From positions 2,294,001-2,358,000 of the forward strand of contig NZ_PDJJ01000001.1 of assembly GCF_002563715.1 (NCBI RefSeq): a stretch of 64,000 nt of DNA. The letters are read 5' to 3'. The notes below the pieces were generated by a model. That model did not search any database and was not told where the DNA came from. It saw only the letters and a program-made list of their open reading frames with translations. Positions 26,902 through 35,625 of this stretch are shown here, in pieces (positions within the stretch are counted from its first letter, which is position 1; every line of letters starts with the position of its first letter). Origin of the DNA: Isoptericola jiangsuensis. GTDB lineage: Bacteria; Actinomycetota; Actinomycetes; Actinomycetales; Cellulomonadaceae. The translations under genes were made by a program, and so were the position numbers.

Positions 26902-29619
26902 ATGCTCGTGGGGCGGGACGACGAGGTGGCCGCGCTGGGGCGGCTCGTCGCCGGGGCGCGCCTCGGCCGCGGCGGCGCGACGGCGCTGCTCGGCGAGCCC
27001 GGGATGGGCAAGAGCTCCCTGCTGACCGACGCCGCCGGGCGGGCGGGCGGGACGTGCCGGGTCCTGACCGCCCAGGGGGCCACCTCCGAGACGGAGGTGG
27101 CGTTCGCCGGCCTGTCCCAGCTCCTCGCGCCGGTCCTCGACCGGGTCGACACCCTGCCGGCGCGCCAGCGGGACGCGCTGCGCTCCGCCCTCGCGCTCGG
27201 CGCCCCCGCCGGCGGCGACCGGCTGGCCGTCGGCGCCGCGACGCTCGCCACGCTCACGCGGTGCGCCGAGGAGTCGCCGGTCGTGGTGCTGGTCGACGAC
27301 CTGCACCTGCTGGACGTGCCGTCGGTGCAGGCGCTGACCTTCGCGGCGCGTCGGCTGGCCGCCGACCCGGTGGCGATGGTCCTCGCGGGTCGCGACCCGG
27401 AGGCGGCGGCGGCCGTCGAGGGGCTGCCGGTGCGACGGCTCGGCGGGGTGTCCGAGGAGCAGGCGCGGGTCCTCGTCGAGGACGCCCTGGGCTCCCCCGT
27501 CCCGCGGGAGCGCCTCGCGGAGCTCTACCGGCGCACGGGCGGCAACCCCCTGGCGCTCGTCGAGCTCGCGACCGACCCCGACGCGGGCGCGGAGATGCCC
27601 GGGCTGCCGGCGGCGGTGCCCGAGGCCGTGGCCCGCACCTTCGAGCACCGCGTCGCCCGGCTCCCGGCGGCCGCGCAGGCGGCGCTGCTCGTCGCGGCGG
27701 TCGCGGACGGCGACCTCGCCACGACCACGGCGGCGGCCCGCGCCCTGGGTGCGGACGCCGCGGACCTCGGTCCGGCCGAGGACGCCGGGCTCGTGCGCAC
27801 CGCCGGCGGCCGGGTCGTGTTCCGCCACCCCCTGCTGCAGTCGGTGGCGTACACCCGGCGCCCCGCGACGGAGCGCCGGGCGGCCCACCGCGCCGTGGCC
27901 GACGCCCTGCTTCCCGGCGACGAGGACCGCCGCGCCTGGCACCTCGCGGAGTCGGTGGGCGGCGTCGACGCGCAGGTGGCCCGGCTCGTCGAGGCGGCGG
28001 CCGAGCGCGCCGTGGACCGCTGGGGCTGCGCCGTGGCGTCGACGAGCTTCGAGCGGGCCGCCGGGCTCAGCGTGACGCCCGCCGAGCGTGCCGGACGGCT
28101 CGTGCGGGCGGCCGAGAACGCCTGGGCCGCCGGGGACGCCCCGCGCGCCCTCGCGCTGCTGGACGAGGTGGCGGTGCTACGGCCGGAGCCCGCCGTGGCG
28201 TTCGCGGCCGACGACCTGCGCGCCACCGTCGCGGTGCACACGGGCTCGCTGCGCCGCGCCCTGGAGATGCTCGTCGACCTCGCCCACCGCGCGCCCGACG
28301 CCGCGACCCGGGCCCGCCTGCTGGCCGACGGCGTGCACGCCGCACTGTTCCTCGGCAGCACCCCGACGGCGTCGGGGCTCGCGGACGAGCTCGCCGACAC
28401 GCTCCCCGACCTCACCGAGCCCGTCTCCCGGGCCGTCGCCCTGCTCGCGTGCGGCGTCGCGCACGTGCTGGCCGGCCGGGACGGGTCCGCGGAGTTCCGC
28501 GCGGCGGTCCCGCTCCTCGAGGCGGCCGGCGCGCCCGCCGCCGGGGACCTGCGGTGGCCGTGGGTGATGTCCGCGCCGCTGTTCCTGCGGGACACCTCCG
28601 GGGAGTCCTCCGTGCGCCCGCGGGTGACCGAGGCACGCCGCGCGGCGACGCCCGCCGCGCTCCCCGGCCTGCTGTTCGTCATCGCGCGGTACGAGGCCAC
28701 CGTCGAGAGCTGGAACCGCGCCGAGGCCGACTACTCGCTCGCGATCGAGGTCGCCCGCGAGACCGGGCAGACCACGGAGCTCGCCGCCTCGCTCGCCGGG
28801 CGCTGCTGGCTGGCCTCGCACCAGGGCGACGCCGAGGGCTGCCGTGCCGACGCCGCGGCCGCCACCGCGCTCTGCACGCAGGGTGACCTGCAGTTCTTCG
28901 CCGCCTGGGTCCGGTTCGCCCTCGGCGACCTCGCGCTGTCCGACGGCGACGCCGGCACCGCCGTCCGCGAGCTCTCGACGCTGCAGGACCTGCTCGCCGG
29001 CCAGGGCCTCGCCGACCCGGACCTGTCCCCCGTGCCGGAGCTCGTCGAGGCGCTCGTGCGCACCGGCGAGGTGGACCGGGCCCGCGAGATCGCGCCCGGC
29101 TACGTGGCCGCCGCGGAGGAGAAGGGCCGGCCGTGGGCCCTCGCCCGGGCCCGCCGCACCACGGGGCTGCTCGCCGACGACGACGTCGACGACGCCTTCC
29201 GGGCCGCGCTCACGCTGCACGCGAGCACCCGGGACGCGTTCGAGACCGCCCGCACGCACCTCGCGTACGGCGAGCGCCTGCGCCGGGCAGGGCGGCGGGT
29301 GGACGCCCGCGAGCAGCTCCGGGCGGCGCTCGGGCTCTTCGAGGGGCTCGGGGCGCGGCGGTGGGCCGACCGGACCGCCGCGGAGCTGACCGCGACCGGC
29401 GAGTCGGTGCAGCGCTCGGGCACGGGCTGGCGGGCCGAGCTGACGTCCCAGGAGCTCCAGGTGGCCCTGCTGCTCACCGACGGGAGCACCACCCGGGAGG
29501 CCGCCGCGGCCCTGTACCTGTCGCCCAAGACGGTCGAGTACCACCTGCGCAAGGTGTACACGAAGCTCGACGTCCACTCGCGCGACGAGCTCGCGGCGCT
29601 GCTCACCGACGGCGGCTGA
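26902..29619 (+). CDS. Large ATP-binding LuxR (LAL) family transcriptional regulator
   Basis: 905 residues. An N-terminal AAA/NACHT-like ATPase carries Walker A GEPGMGKSS (~34-42) and Walker B VVVLVDDLHLLD. A long alpha-helical TPR-like middle (~300-830) and a C-terminal LuxR helix-turn-helix follow (LTSQELQVALLLTDGSTTREAAAALYLSPKTVEYHLRK split over the last ~65 residues). LAL proteins act as ATP-dependent activators of catabolic or antibiotic genes. Placed head to head with the methyltransferase gene, it is the likely regulator of the methyltransferase and hydrolase-glycosyltransferase pair. ATG 26902 has only a weak G-rich stretch upstream; a GTG six bases downstream is possible. Confidence 0.9.
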   Translation: MLVGRDDEVAALGRLVAGARLGRGGATALLGEPGMGKSSLLTDAAGRAGGTCRVLTAQGATSETEVAFAGLSQLLAPVLDRVDTLPARQRDALRSALALGAPAGGDRLAVGAATLATLTRCAEESPVVVLVDDLHLLDVPSVQALTFAARRLAADPVAMVLAGRDPEAAAAVEGLPVRRLGGVSEEQARVLVEDALGSPVPRERLAELYRRTGGNPLALVELATDPDAGAEMPGLPAAVPEAVARTFEHRVARLPAAAQAALLVAAVADGDLATTTAAARALGADAADLGPAEDAGLVRTAGGRVVFRHPLLQSVAYTRRPATERRAAHRAVADALLPGDEDRRAWHLAESVGGVDAQVARLVEAAAERAVDRWGCAVASTSFERAAGLSVTPAERAGRLVRAAENAWAAGDAPRALALLDEVAVLRPEPAVAFAADDLRATVAVHTGSLRRALEMLVDLAHRAPDAATRARLLADGVHAALFLGSTPTASGLADELADTLPDLTEPVSRAVALLACGVAHVLAGRDGSAEFRAAVPLLEAAGAPAAGDLRWPWVMSAPLFLRDTSGESSVRPRVTEARRAATPAALPGLLFVIARYEATVESWNRAEADYSLAIEVARETGQTTELAASLAGRCWLASHQGDAEGCRADAAAATALCTQGDLQFFAAWVRFALGDLALSDGDAGTAVRELSTLQDLLAGQGLADPDLSPVPELVEALVRTGEVDRAREIAPGYVAAAEEKGRPWALARARRTTGLLADDDVDDAFRAALTLHASTRDAFETARTHLAYGERLRRAGRRVDAREQLRAALGLFEGLGARRWADRTAAELTATGESVQRSGTGWRAELTSQELQVALLLTDGSTTREAAAALYLSPKTVEYHLRKVYTKLDVHSRDELAALLTDGG

Positions 29620-29767
29620 GGTCGAGCGCCCGAGCCGACCGCGGGACCCTGCGCCCTGTCGTCGAGGTTTCGTCCTCGGCTGGCGCTACGCTGCCCTCGA
29701 ACGCCTGTCCGTGTCCCCGGCACGGCGGGCCCGACCACCCGAGCTGAGCCACCAGGAGCCGCACCGC

Positions 29768-32254
29768 ATGGCGCGCACGAAGCCCGCACCCGTCGCCGAC
29801 GAGCCGTTCGACGAGAAGATCGTCGACATCGACGTCGCGCAGGAGATGGAGACGTCGTTCCTCGAGTACGCGTACTCCGTCATCTACTCGCGTGCGCTGC
29901 CCGACGCCCGGGACGGCCTCAAGCCCGTCCAGCGCCGGATCCTCTACATGATGGCCGACATGGGCCTGCGCCCCGACCGGCCCTACGTGAAGTCGTCCCG
30001 CGTGGTCGGCGAGGTGATGGGCAAGCTGCACCCGCACGGCGACGCCGCCATCTACGACGCGCTCGTGCGGCTCGCCCAGGACTTCTCCCTGCGCCTGCCG
30101 CTGGTGGACGGGCACGGCAACTTCGGCTCGCTCGACGACGGCCCCGCCGCCCCCCGGTACACCGAGGCCCGGCTCGCCGCGCCGTCGACCGTCATGACGG
30201 CCGGCCTCGACGAGGACGTCGTCGAGTTCGTCCCGAACTACGACAACAAGCTCACCCAGCCCGAGGTGCTTCCCGCCGCCATCCCGAACCTGCTCGTCAA
30301 CGGGGCGTCCGGCATCGCGGTGGGCATGGCCACGAACATGCCGCCGCACAACCTCGTCGAGGTCGTCGCCGCGGCCCGGCACCTGCTCGACAACCCGGCC
30401 GCGACGCTCGAGGACGTCATGCGGTTCGTCCCCGGTCCCGACCTGCCCAGCGGCGGCAAGATCGTCGGCCTCGACGGCGTGCGCGACGCCTACCGCACGG
30501 GCCGCGGCACGTTCCGCACCCGCGCCACCGCGCGCGTGGAGAACGTCACCCCGCGCCGCAAGGGCATCGTCGTGACCGAGCTGCCGTACACGGTCGGCCC
30601 GGAGAAGGTCATCGAGAAGATCGCCGACGGCGTCAAGGCGAAGAAGATCCAGGGCGTCGTCAACGTGCAGGACCTCACCGACCGCGCCCACGGGCTGCGC
30701 GTCGTCGTCGAGGTCAAGACGGGGTTCGACCCCGACGCCGTGCTGGAGCAGCTCTACCGCGCCACACCGCTCGAGGACTCGTTCGGCATCAACAACGTCG
30801 CGCTCGTGGAGGGGCAGCCCCGGACCCTGGGCCTGCTGGAGCTGCTGCGCGTGTGGGTGGACCACCGCATCGACGTCGTGCGCCGCCGGTCCACGTACCG
30901 GCTCGGCAAGCGCAAGGACCGCCTGCACCTCGTCGAGGGTCTGCTGGTGGCGATCCTCGACATCGACGAGGTCATCCAGGTCATCCGGTCCTCGGACGAC
31001 GCCTCCGCCGCGCGCGAGCGCCTGCGGTCCGTGTTCGACCTGTCCGAGCCGCAGGCCACGTACATCCTGGACCTGCAGCTGCGCCGCCTGACGAAGTTCT
31101 CGCGCATCGAGCTGGAGTCGGAGAAGTCCGAGCTCGAGGCCGAGATCGCCGCGCTGGAGGCGATCCTCGCGGACGAGGCACGCCTGCGCGGCGTGGTGTC
31201 CGACGAGATGGCCGACGTCGCGGCGACGTACGGCACGCCGCGTCGCACCGTCCTGCTGGACTCCGCCGGCGGCACCGCGTCGTCGCAGGCGACGGTCCCC
31301 GCACGGGGCCGCAACGCGCCCGCGATCGACCTGGAGATCAAGGACTCCCCCACGCGGGTCCTGCTGTCCGCGACCGGGCTGCTGGCCCGCACGTCGGGCG
31401 AGGGCGCCGAGGCGCCGGTCGAGCGGGCGGGACGGCGCCACGCGCACGACGCGCTGCTCGGCGACGTCGGCACGTCGACGCGCTCCGAGGTGGGCCTCGT
31501 CACGACCACGGGCAGGCTGCACAAGCTGTCCGTGCTCGAGCTGCCCGCGCTGCCCGCCACCGACGGGCCGCCGTCGCTGTCCGGCGGCGTCCCGGTGCGC
31601 GAGATGGTCACGCTGGAGGCCGGTGAGGAGCCCGTGGCCGTGGTGTCGCTCGCCGAGGACGCCCCCACGCTGGCGCTCGGCACCCGCCAGGGCGTGGTCA
31701 AGCGCGTCGCCGCCGGGGACGCCCCGAAGAACGGTGACGTGTGGGAGGTCGTGGCCCTCAAGGACGGCGACGCCGTCGTGGGTGCCGCACCGGCGGGCGA
31801 GGGCGACGAGCTGGTGTTCGTGGCGTCCGACGCGAGCCTGCTGCACTTCGACGCCTCCGCGGTGCGTCCGCAGGGTCGGGCCGCGGCCGGGATGGCCGGC
31901 ATCCGCCTCGGCGCGGGCCAGCAGGTCGTGTTCTTCGGCGTGGCGCGGGCCGCGACGCGCGACCTGCACACCGTCGTCACGCTCGCCGGGGCCTCCGGGG
32001 CGCTGCCCGGCACGGGCGGCGGGTCGGTCAAGGTCACGCCGTACGAGCTCTACCCCGGCAAGGGCCGCGGCACCGGCGGCGTGCGCGCGCACCGGTTCCT
32101 CAAGGGCGAGGACGCGATCGTCCTGGCCTGGGTGGGCGAGGGCCCGGCCCGCGCGGTCGGGTCCGGCGGCCAGCCCGTCGACCTGCCGGAGGACAACCTG
32201 CGCCGCGACGGCTCGGGCGTGCCGCTGGCGGGTCCGGTCGCCGCGATCGGCTGA
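29768..32254 (+). CDS. parC: DNA topoisomerase IV subunit A
   Basis: 828-residue GyrA/ParC-family protein that cuts and rejoins DNA to unlink daughter chromosomes. The catalytic Tyr is Y131 in [10 protein letters not shown]. The quinolone region reads [12 protein letters not shown] (88-99), with Ala at the position of E. coli GyrA Ser83. The C-terminal beta-propeller lacks a canonical GyrA box (QRRGGKG), which supports ParC rather than GyrA. AGGAG nine bases before ATG 29768 fixes the start; an upstream ATG at 29711 has none. A TACGCT box at 29687-29692 may be the -10. In Streptomyces parC likewise lies downstream of sepH-region genes. Confidence 0.93.
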   Translation: MARTKPAPVADEPFDEKIVDIDVAQEMETSFLEYAYSVIYSRALPDARDGLKPVQRRILYMMADMGLRPDRPYVKSSRVVGEVMGKLHPHGDAAIYDALVRLAQDFSLRLPLVDGHGNFGSLDDGPAAPRYTEARLAAPSTVMTAGLDEDVVEFVPNYDNKLTQPEVLPAAIPNLLVNGASGIAVGMATNMPPHNLVEVVAAARHLLDNPAATLEDVMRFVPGPDLPSGGKIVGLDGVRDAYRTGRGTFRTRATARVENVTPRRKGIVVTELPYTVGPEKVIEKIADGVKAKKIQGVVNVQDLTDRAHGLRVVVEVKTGFDPDAVLEQLYRATPLEDSFGINNVALVEGQPRTLGLLELLRVWVDHRIDVVRRRSTYRLGKRKDRLHLVEGLLVAILDIDEVIQVIRSSDDASAARERLRSVFDLSEPQATYILDLQLRRLTKFSRIELESEKSELEAEIAALEAILADEARLRGVVSDEMADVAATYGTPRRTVLLDSAGGTASSQATVPARGRNAPAIDLEIKDSPTRVLLSATGLLARTSGEGAEAPVERAGRRHAHDALLGDVGTSTRSEVGLVTTTGRLHKLSVLELPALPATDGPPSLSGGVPVREMVTLEAGEEPVAVVSLAEDAPTLALGTRQGVVKRVAAGDAPKNGDVWEVVALKDGDAVVGAAPAGEGDELVFVASDASLLHFDASAVRPQGRAAAGMAGIRLGAGQQVVFFGVARAATRDLHTVVTLAGASGALPGTGGGSVKVTPYELYPGKGRGTGGVRAHRFLKGEDAIVLAWVGEGPARAVGSGGQPVDLPEDNLRRDGSGVPLAGPVAAIG

Positions 32255-32260
32255 CCTTCC

Positions 32261-32295
32261 CATGCAAGGTGCATGCGCGTAGTGTGGTGTGCATG
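32261..32295 (+). promoter_or_regulatory. vapBC operator/promoter with three TGCATG half-sites
   Basis: CATGCA-AGG-TGCATG (32261-32275) is a perfect inverted repeat. A third TGCATG at 32290-32295 covers the antitoxin ATG. A TAGTGT box (32280-32285) lies between them, seven bases before the ATG. This arrangement fits autorepression by the ribbon-helix-helix antitoxin. Confidence 0.6.
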
Positions 32296-32523
32296 TCCAC
32301 GCTCCAGGTGAGGGACGTCCCCGACGACGTCAAGCAGATCCTCAAGGTCAGGGCGGCCGCGGCCGGTCAGAGCCTCTCGGAGTACGTGCTCCACGAGCTC
32401 CAGGAGCTCACCGGCCGCCCGACCCTGGCCGAGCTGAGCGCACGGATCGAGGCGCGAGGAACCTACGCCCCGACGCGGAGCGCCGCCGACGTGCTCGCCG
32501 ACGAGCGGGCCGCTCGCCGGTGA
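32293..32523 (+). CDS. vapB: Ribbon-helix-helix antitoxin (FitA/VapB-like)
   Basis: 76 residues. The N-terminal ribbon-helix-helix DNA-binding domain reads MSTLQVRDVPDDVKQIL, then AAAAGQSLSEYVLHEL. The tail (~50-76, EARGTYAPTRSAADVLADERAARR) should wrap the toxin, as in FitA. It neutralises the VapC ribonuclease and represses its own operon. The ATG at 32293 has a -10-like TAGTGT seven bases upstream and no ribosome site, suggesting a leaderless mRNA. The stop overlaps the toxin start by four bases (GTGA). Confidence 0.9.
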   Translation: MSTLQVRDVPDDVKQILKVRAAAAGQSLSEYVLHELQELTGRPTLAELSARIEARGTYAPTRSAADVLADERAARR

Positions 32524-32936
32524 CGCTCGTCCTCGACGCGTCCGTCCTCGCCGAGTTTCTCGTCGGCAGCCCTGCCGGCCGGGAGGCCGCGCGACGGGTC
32601 GGTGGGGGTGGCTCGCTGCACCTGCCCCACCTCGCCGTCGTCGAGGTGACGTCCGTGCTGCGCGGATGGGTCGCGGGAGGTCACGTCCCCGCCCAGCGCG
32701 CGGAGGGCGCGCTCGAGGATCTCGCCGCGCTGCGCGCCGACCGGTGGCCGATCGAGCCGCTGCTGGGGCGCGTCTGGGAGCTCCGGGCGAACCTGACCGT
32801 CTATGACGCGACCTACGTCGCCCTGGCGGAGTCGCTCGGCGCCACCCTCCTCACGGCGGACCGGCGCCTCGGACGGGCGGCCGATCAGCTCGGCCGCTGC
32901 CCGGTCGAGCTGATCGACGCCTCGACCGGTCGGTGA
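32520..32936 (+). CDS. vapC: PIN-domain ribonuclease toxin VapC
   Basis: 138-residue PIN-domain endoribonuclease. The four acidic residues of the active site are all present: D6 (LVLDASV), E42 (AVVEVTS), D96 (VYDATYVALAE) and D114 (LLTADRRL). VapC toxins cut tRNA or rRNA and stop growth when the antitoxin is lost. The GTG start lies inside the antitoxin stop (four-base overlap), giving coupled synthesis. The intact site suggests an active toxin. The pair sits between parC and a hydrolase gene without other mobile features. Confidence 0.92.
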   Translation: MTLVLDASVLAEFLVGSPAGREAARRVGGGGSLHLPHLAVVEVTSVLRGWVAGGHVPAQRAEGALEDLAALRADRWPIEPLLGRVWELRANLTVYDATYVALAESLGATLLTADRRLGRAADQLGRCPVELIDASTGR

Positions 32937-32951
32937 CGACCGCGCCGGTCC

Positions 32952-33674
32952 TCACCCCTCGCCGGTACGAGGGGCGAGCGCCGCGGCGATCGCGTCTCCC
33001 AGATCGGTCGGGCGAGTGAACATCGGCCAGTGCCCGGTCGGCAGGTCGACGATCTCGTAGTCGTGGTGCCGGGACAGCTCGGCGACGTACGGGTGGCCCT
33101 GCGCCATGAGGCCGCGCAGCACGTCGGACGGCATCTCCGAGGCGACGACGGTCGTCGGGACGTCGAGGCGGGACAGGTCGTCGGAGAGCCGGTGCGGCTC
33201 GCGGACCGTCGCGCCCGGCTGCGGCACGGCCCGCTCCCGGAACTGCCGGCGGAGCTCGTCGGTGAGCCCGACCAGCGACTGGTCGTCGAGGTCCGCCCAG
33301 TCCGGCAGGTCGTGGTCGACGACGTCGGCGGGCAGGTCCGCGTCCACCGCCTGACCGTCGGCGAACGGGCCGGAGTCGACGTACACGACCCGGGCCACGC
33401 GGCCCGGGCGTGCGTCGGAGGCCGCGTAGACCAGCCCGCCGCCGGCGGAGTGACCGACGAGGGCGACCTCGGCGTCCGCGGGCAGCGCGTCGATCTGCTC
33501 CACGACGGCGGCGACGTGGTCGGCGAGCGTGACGCCGGAGCGGTCGTCGTCGCCCGAGGCCATGCCCGGCAGGGTGAGGGGGTGCACGGTGTGCCCGGCC
33601 GCGACCAGCGGCGGGGTGACGGCGTCCCAGGCGGACGCGTTCAACCAGAAGCCCGGTACGAGGATGACATCCAT
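32952..33674 (-). CDS. Alpha/beta-hydrolase
   Basis: 240 residues, compact alpha/beta-hydrolase without a signal peptide. The oxyanion strand is ILVPGFWLNASAW, the nucleophile Ser lies in VGHSAGGGLVY (~74), and the catalytic His is in LPTGHWPMFTRP near the C-terminus. It resembles small esterases of the salicylate-esterase/pheophytinase-like group; the substrate is unknown. ATG 33674 has TAGGTT six bases upstream and no ribosome site, another leaderless candidate. It is convergent with vapC (15 bases apart) and divergent from a GNAT gene. Confidence 0.85.
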   Translation of the reverse strand: MDVILVPGFWLNASAWDAVTPPLVAAGHTVHPLTLPGMASGDDDRSGVTLADHVAAVVEQIDALPADAEVALVGHSAGGGLVYAASDARPGRVARVVYVDSGPFADGQAVDADLPADVVDHDLPDWADLDDQSLVGLTDELRRQFRERAVPQPGATVREPHRLSDDLSRLDVPTTVVASEMPSDVLRGLMAQGHPYVAELSRHHDYEIVDLPTGHWPMFTRPTDLGDAIAAALAPRTGEG

Positions 33675-33773
33675 CCCTCGAACCTAGGCGTGACCACCGA
33701 CACACCCGCAGGGTGCCGACCCGCCGGGTGGACGCCCGCCGCGCGGGTCGGTGCCCGGTGGTTGGATCGCCGG

Positions 33774-34181
33774 GTGACGACGTACGAGTTCTCCGCGGAC
33801 ACGGACCGGATCGACACCGACTGGGTGCACGCGATCCTGTCGACCCAGTACTGGGCGTTGGGTCGCTCCCGCGCCGTGCAGGACGCCGCGGTGGCGGGGT
33901 CGCGCAGCTACGGGGTGTACACCGACGACGGCACGCAGGTGGCCTACGCCCGCGCGGTGACGGACGGCGCGACGTTCGCGTGGGTCGCCGACGTCGTCGT
34001 CCACCCGGACCACCGCCGCCAGGGGCTCGGCACGCTGCTGGTGGACGGTGTCATGGCGGACCTGGCGGGCGTGCGCCGCGTGCTGCTCAAGGCGTCGCCC
34101 GAGGGCCACGACCTCTACCGCAAGGCCGGGTTCGACGACCTCGACGAGCCGGGGGCGTGGCTCCTGCGCACGCTCTCCTGA
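33774..34181 (+). CDS. GNAT family N-acetyltransferase
   Basis: 135-residue single-domain GNAT. The acetyl-CoA loop is HPDHRRQGLGTLLVDGVM, preceded by the beta4 strand FAWVADVVV and followed by VLLKASPEGHDLYRKAGF. It belongs to the short YesJ/AaaT-like group, often acting on amino acids or small amines; the substrate is not predictable. The GTG at 33774 is chosen because sequence upstream has no family similarity. A TTGGAT box lies six bases before it, so it may be leaderless. Confidence 0.85.
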   Translation: MTTYEFSADTDRIDTDWVHAILSTQYWALGRSRAVQDAAVAGSRSYGVYTDDGTQVAYARAVTDGATFAWVADVVVHPDHRRQGLGTLLVDGVMADLAGVRRVLLKASPEGHDLYRKAGFDDLDEPGAWLLRTLS

Positions 34182-34202
34182 CCCGGGGCGGCCGCCAGGG
34201 CC

Positions 34203-34880
34203 CTACGAGCCGGAGCTCTGGGGGTTGACCCGGCGGATCCACCCGACGAGGTCGGCCGTCGAGCGCGTCTGGAGCCACACCCGCCCGGGTCCCTGGAAGT
34301 CGGTGACCAGGCCCTCCCCGCCGAGCAGGGTGGACTTCCAGCTCCCGGCCTTGCGCACCGCGTACTGCACGGTCTCGTCGAACGCGACGACGTGCCCGGT
34401 GTCCAGGGTCAGGGTCTCGCCGGGGGCGAGCTCGGTGGCGACGATCGCGCCGTACGACGACATGAGCAGGTCGCCGCGCCCGCTGCACCGCAGCAGGATG
34501 AGCCCCTCGCCGCTGAAGAACGACTTGCCGCCGCCCCACTTCGAGTCGACGTCGATCGCGGGGTCGGACGCGGTCCAGGACCCGGACTGCACGAGCAGCG
34601 CCGTCGCGCCGTCCAGGGCGACCTTGGTCATGTCGCCCGGCAGCACCGCGGCGACGCCTACCTGCCCGCCGGTGTCGGAGTGGAAGTCGTTGACGAAGAA
34701 GCTCTCGCCGCCGAGGCTGCGCCGCAGCCCCTTCATGAAGCCGCCCCGGGTGGACGTCTCCATCCGGACGTCGCCGCGGGTCATGGCCATCGCCCCGGCC
34801 TCGACCCGCACGGAGCCGCCGGGCGGGAGCGCGACGGTCCCCATGGCGAACGACGGGCCGGCGGTGACGGTGACGTCCAT
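34203..34880 (-). CDS. AIM24/TIGR00266 family protein
   Basis: 225 residues, all-beta double-stranded helix fold typical of AIM24/TIGR00266: GSVRVEAGAMAMTRGDVRMET, GGFMKGLRRSLGGESFFVNDF, and GEGLILLRCSGRGDLLMSSYG. Family function in bacteria is unknown; yeast AIM24 is mitochondrial. GGGGGAG lies five bases before ATG 34880, a strong ribosome site. It is a single gene convergent with the GNAT gene. No targeting signal is present. Confidence 0.88.
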   Translation of the reverse strand: MDVTVTAGPSFAMGTVALPPGGSVRVEAGAMAMTRGDVRMETSTRGGFMKGLRRSLGGESFFVNDFHSDTGGQVGVAAVLPGDMTKVALDGATALLVQSGSWTASDPAIDVDSKWGGGKSFFSGEGLILLRCSGRGDLLMSSYGAIVATELAPGETLTLDTGHVVAFDETVQYAVRKAGSWKSTLLGGEGLVTDFQGPGRVWLQTRSTADLVGWIRRVNPQSSGS

Positions 34881-34931
34881 GAGAGCTCCCCCTCGGGTGC
34901 GCGCCGGCGTGTGCCGTCGCTGCCGGTCACG

Positions 34932-35609
34932 CTAGCGGCGGGCCAGCACCCCCGCCACCAGCAGCGTCTGCCCGGCGAGGTAGGTGAGCATCACCCAGAA
35001 CCCGTCCAGCGGCGGCGCGAACCAGTCGGTGAACGCGCCGAGCGCGATCATCGCGTCGGAGGCCAGGAAGACCGCGCCGCCGATCGCGGCGAGGCGGTGC
35101 ACGCCGGTGGAGAGGACCGCCATCGTGCCCAGGCACAGCGCGTACACGACGACGGCGACGCCGAGCACCCCGGCGCCGGGCAGGCAGAGCCCCACCAGGA
35201 CGACGGCGGCGAGGACGTAGACCGCCAGGACGGCGGGGCGCCGCAGCACGGAGTCGCGGCGGTGCGGCCAGAACGCGACCGCGTACACGACCTGCGCCAC
35301 GAGGAACCCGCCGACCATCGCGAGGAACGCGGCGTCGCCGTCGAACAGGTCCGGCAGGGTGTCCCCCACCCAGGAGAAGGCGAGCGCGACCAGCACGAGG
35401 CGGACCAGTCGCGGGCGGGGCGCGGCCGTGGCGCACCACAGGACGGCGGCGAGCGCCGGCATGAGGAACCACTGGGTGCGGTCGGCGAGCGGGCCTGAGC
35501 CCGCGAGCTGGGCGACGAGGTGGACGGCCGTGAGCAGCAGGAACACGGCGGCGGCGAGGCGGGTGGAACGTCCGCGCAGCGCCGGGCGGGTGTGGACGAC
35601 GTCGGTCAC
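34932..35609 (-). CDS. Lysoplasmalogenase family membrane protein (YhhN/TMEM86)
   Basis: 225 residues with about eight hydrophobic helices. The YhhN/TMEM86 signature acids lie in helix ends: FSWVGDTLPDLF and FLASDAMIALGAF. Characterised members hydrolyse the vinyl ether bond of lysoplasmalogens; most aerobic actinobacteria lack plasmalogens, so the natural lipid here is uncertain. The GTG at 35609 has a clear TACGCT box six bases upstream with no ribosome site, so leaderless. The next gene (tandem GNAT) ends 16 bases upstream on the same strand. Confidence 0.85.
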   Translation of the reverse strand: MTDVVHTRPALRGRSTRLAAAVFLLLTAVHLVAQLAGSGPLADRTQWFLMPALAAVLWCATAAPRPRLVRLVLVALAFSWVGDTLPDLFDGDAAFLAMVGGFLVAQVVYAVAFWPHRRDSVLRRPAVLAVYVLAAVVLVGLCLPGAGVLGVAVVVYALCLGTMAVLSTGVHRLAAIGGAVFLASDAMIALGAFTDWFAPPLDGFWVMLTYLAGQTLLVAGVLARR

Positions 35610-35625
35610 CCGCGCAGCGTAGCGG

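Noticed and set aside
32293-32936. vapBC pair as part of a mobile island
   Set aside because: There are no integrase, repeats or composition shift around it; it looks like a solitary chromosomal toxin-antitoxin pair.
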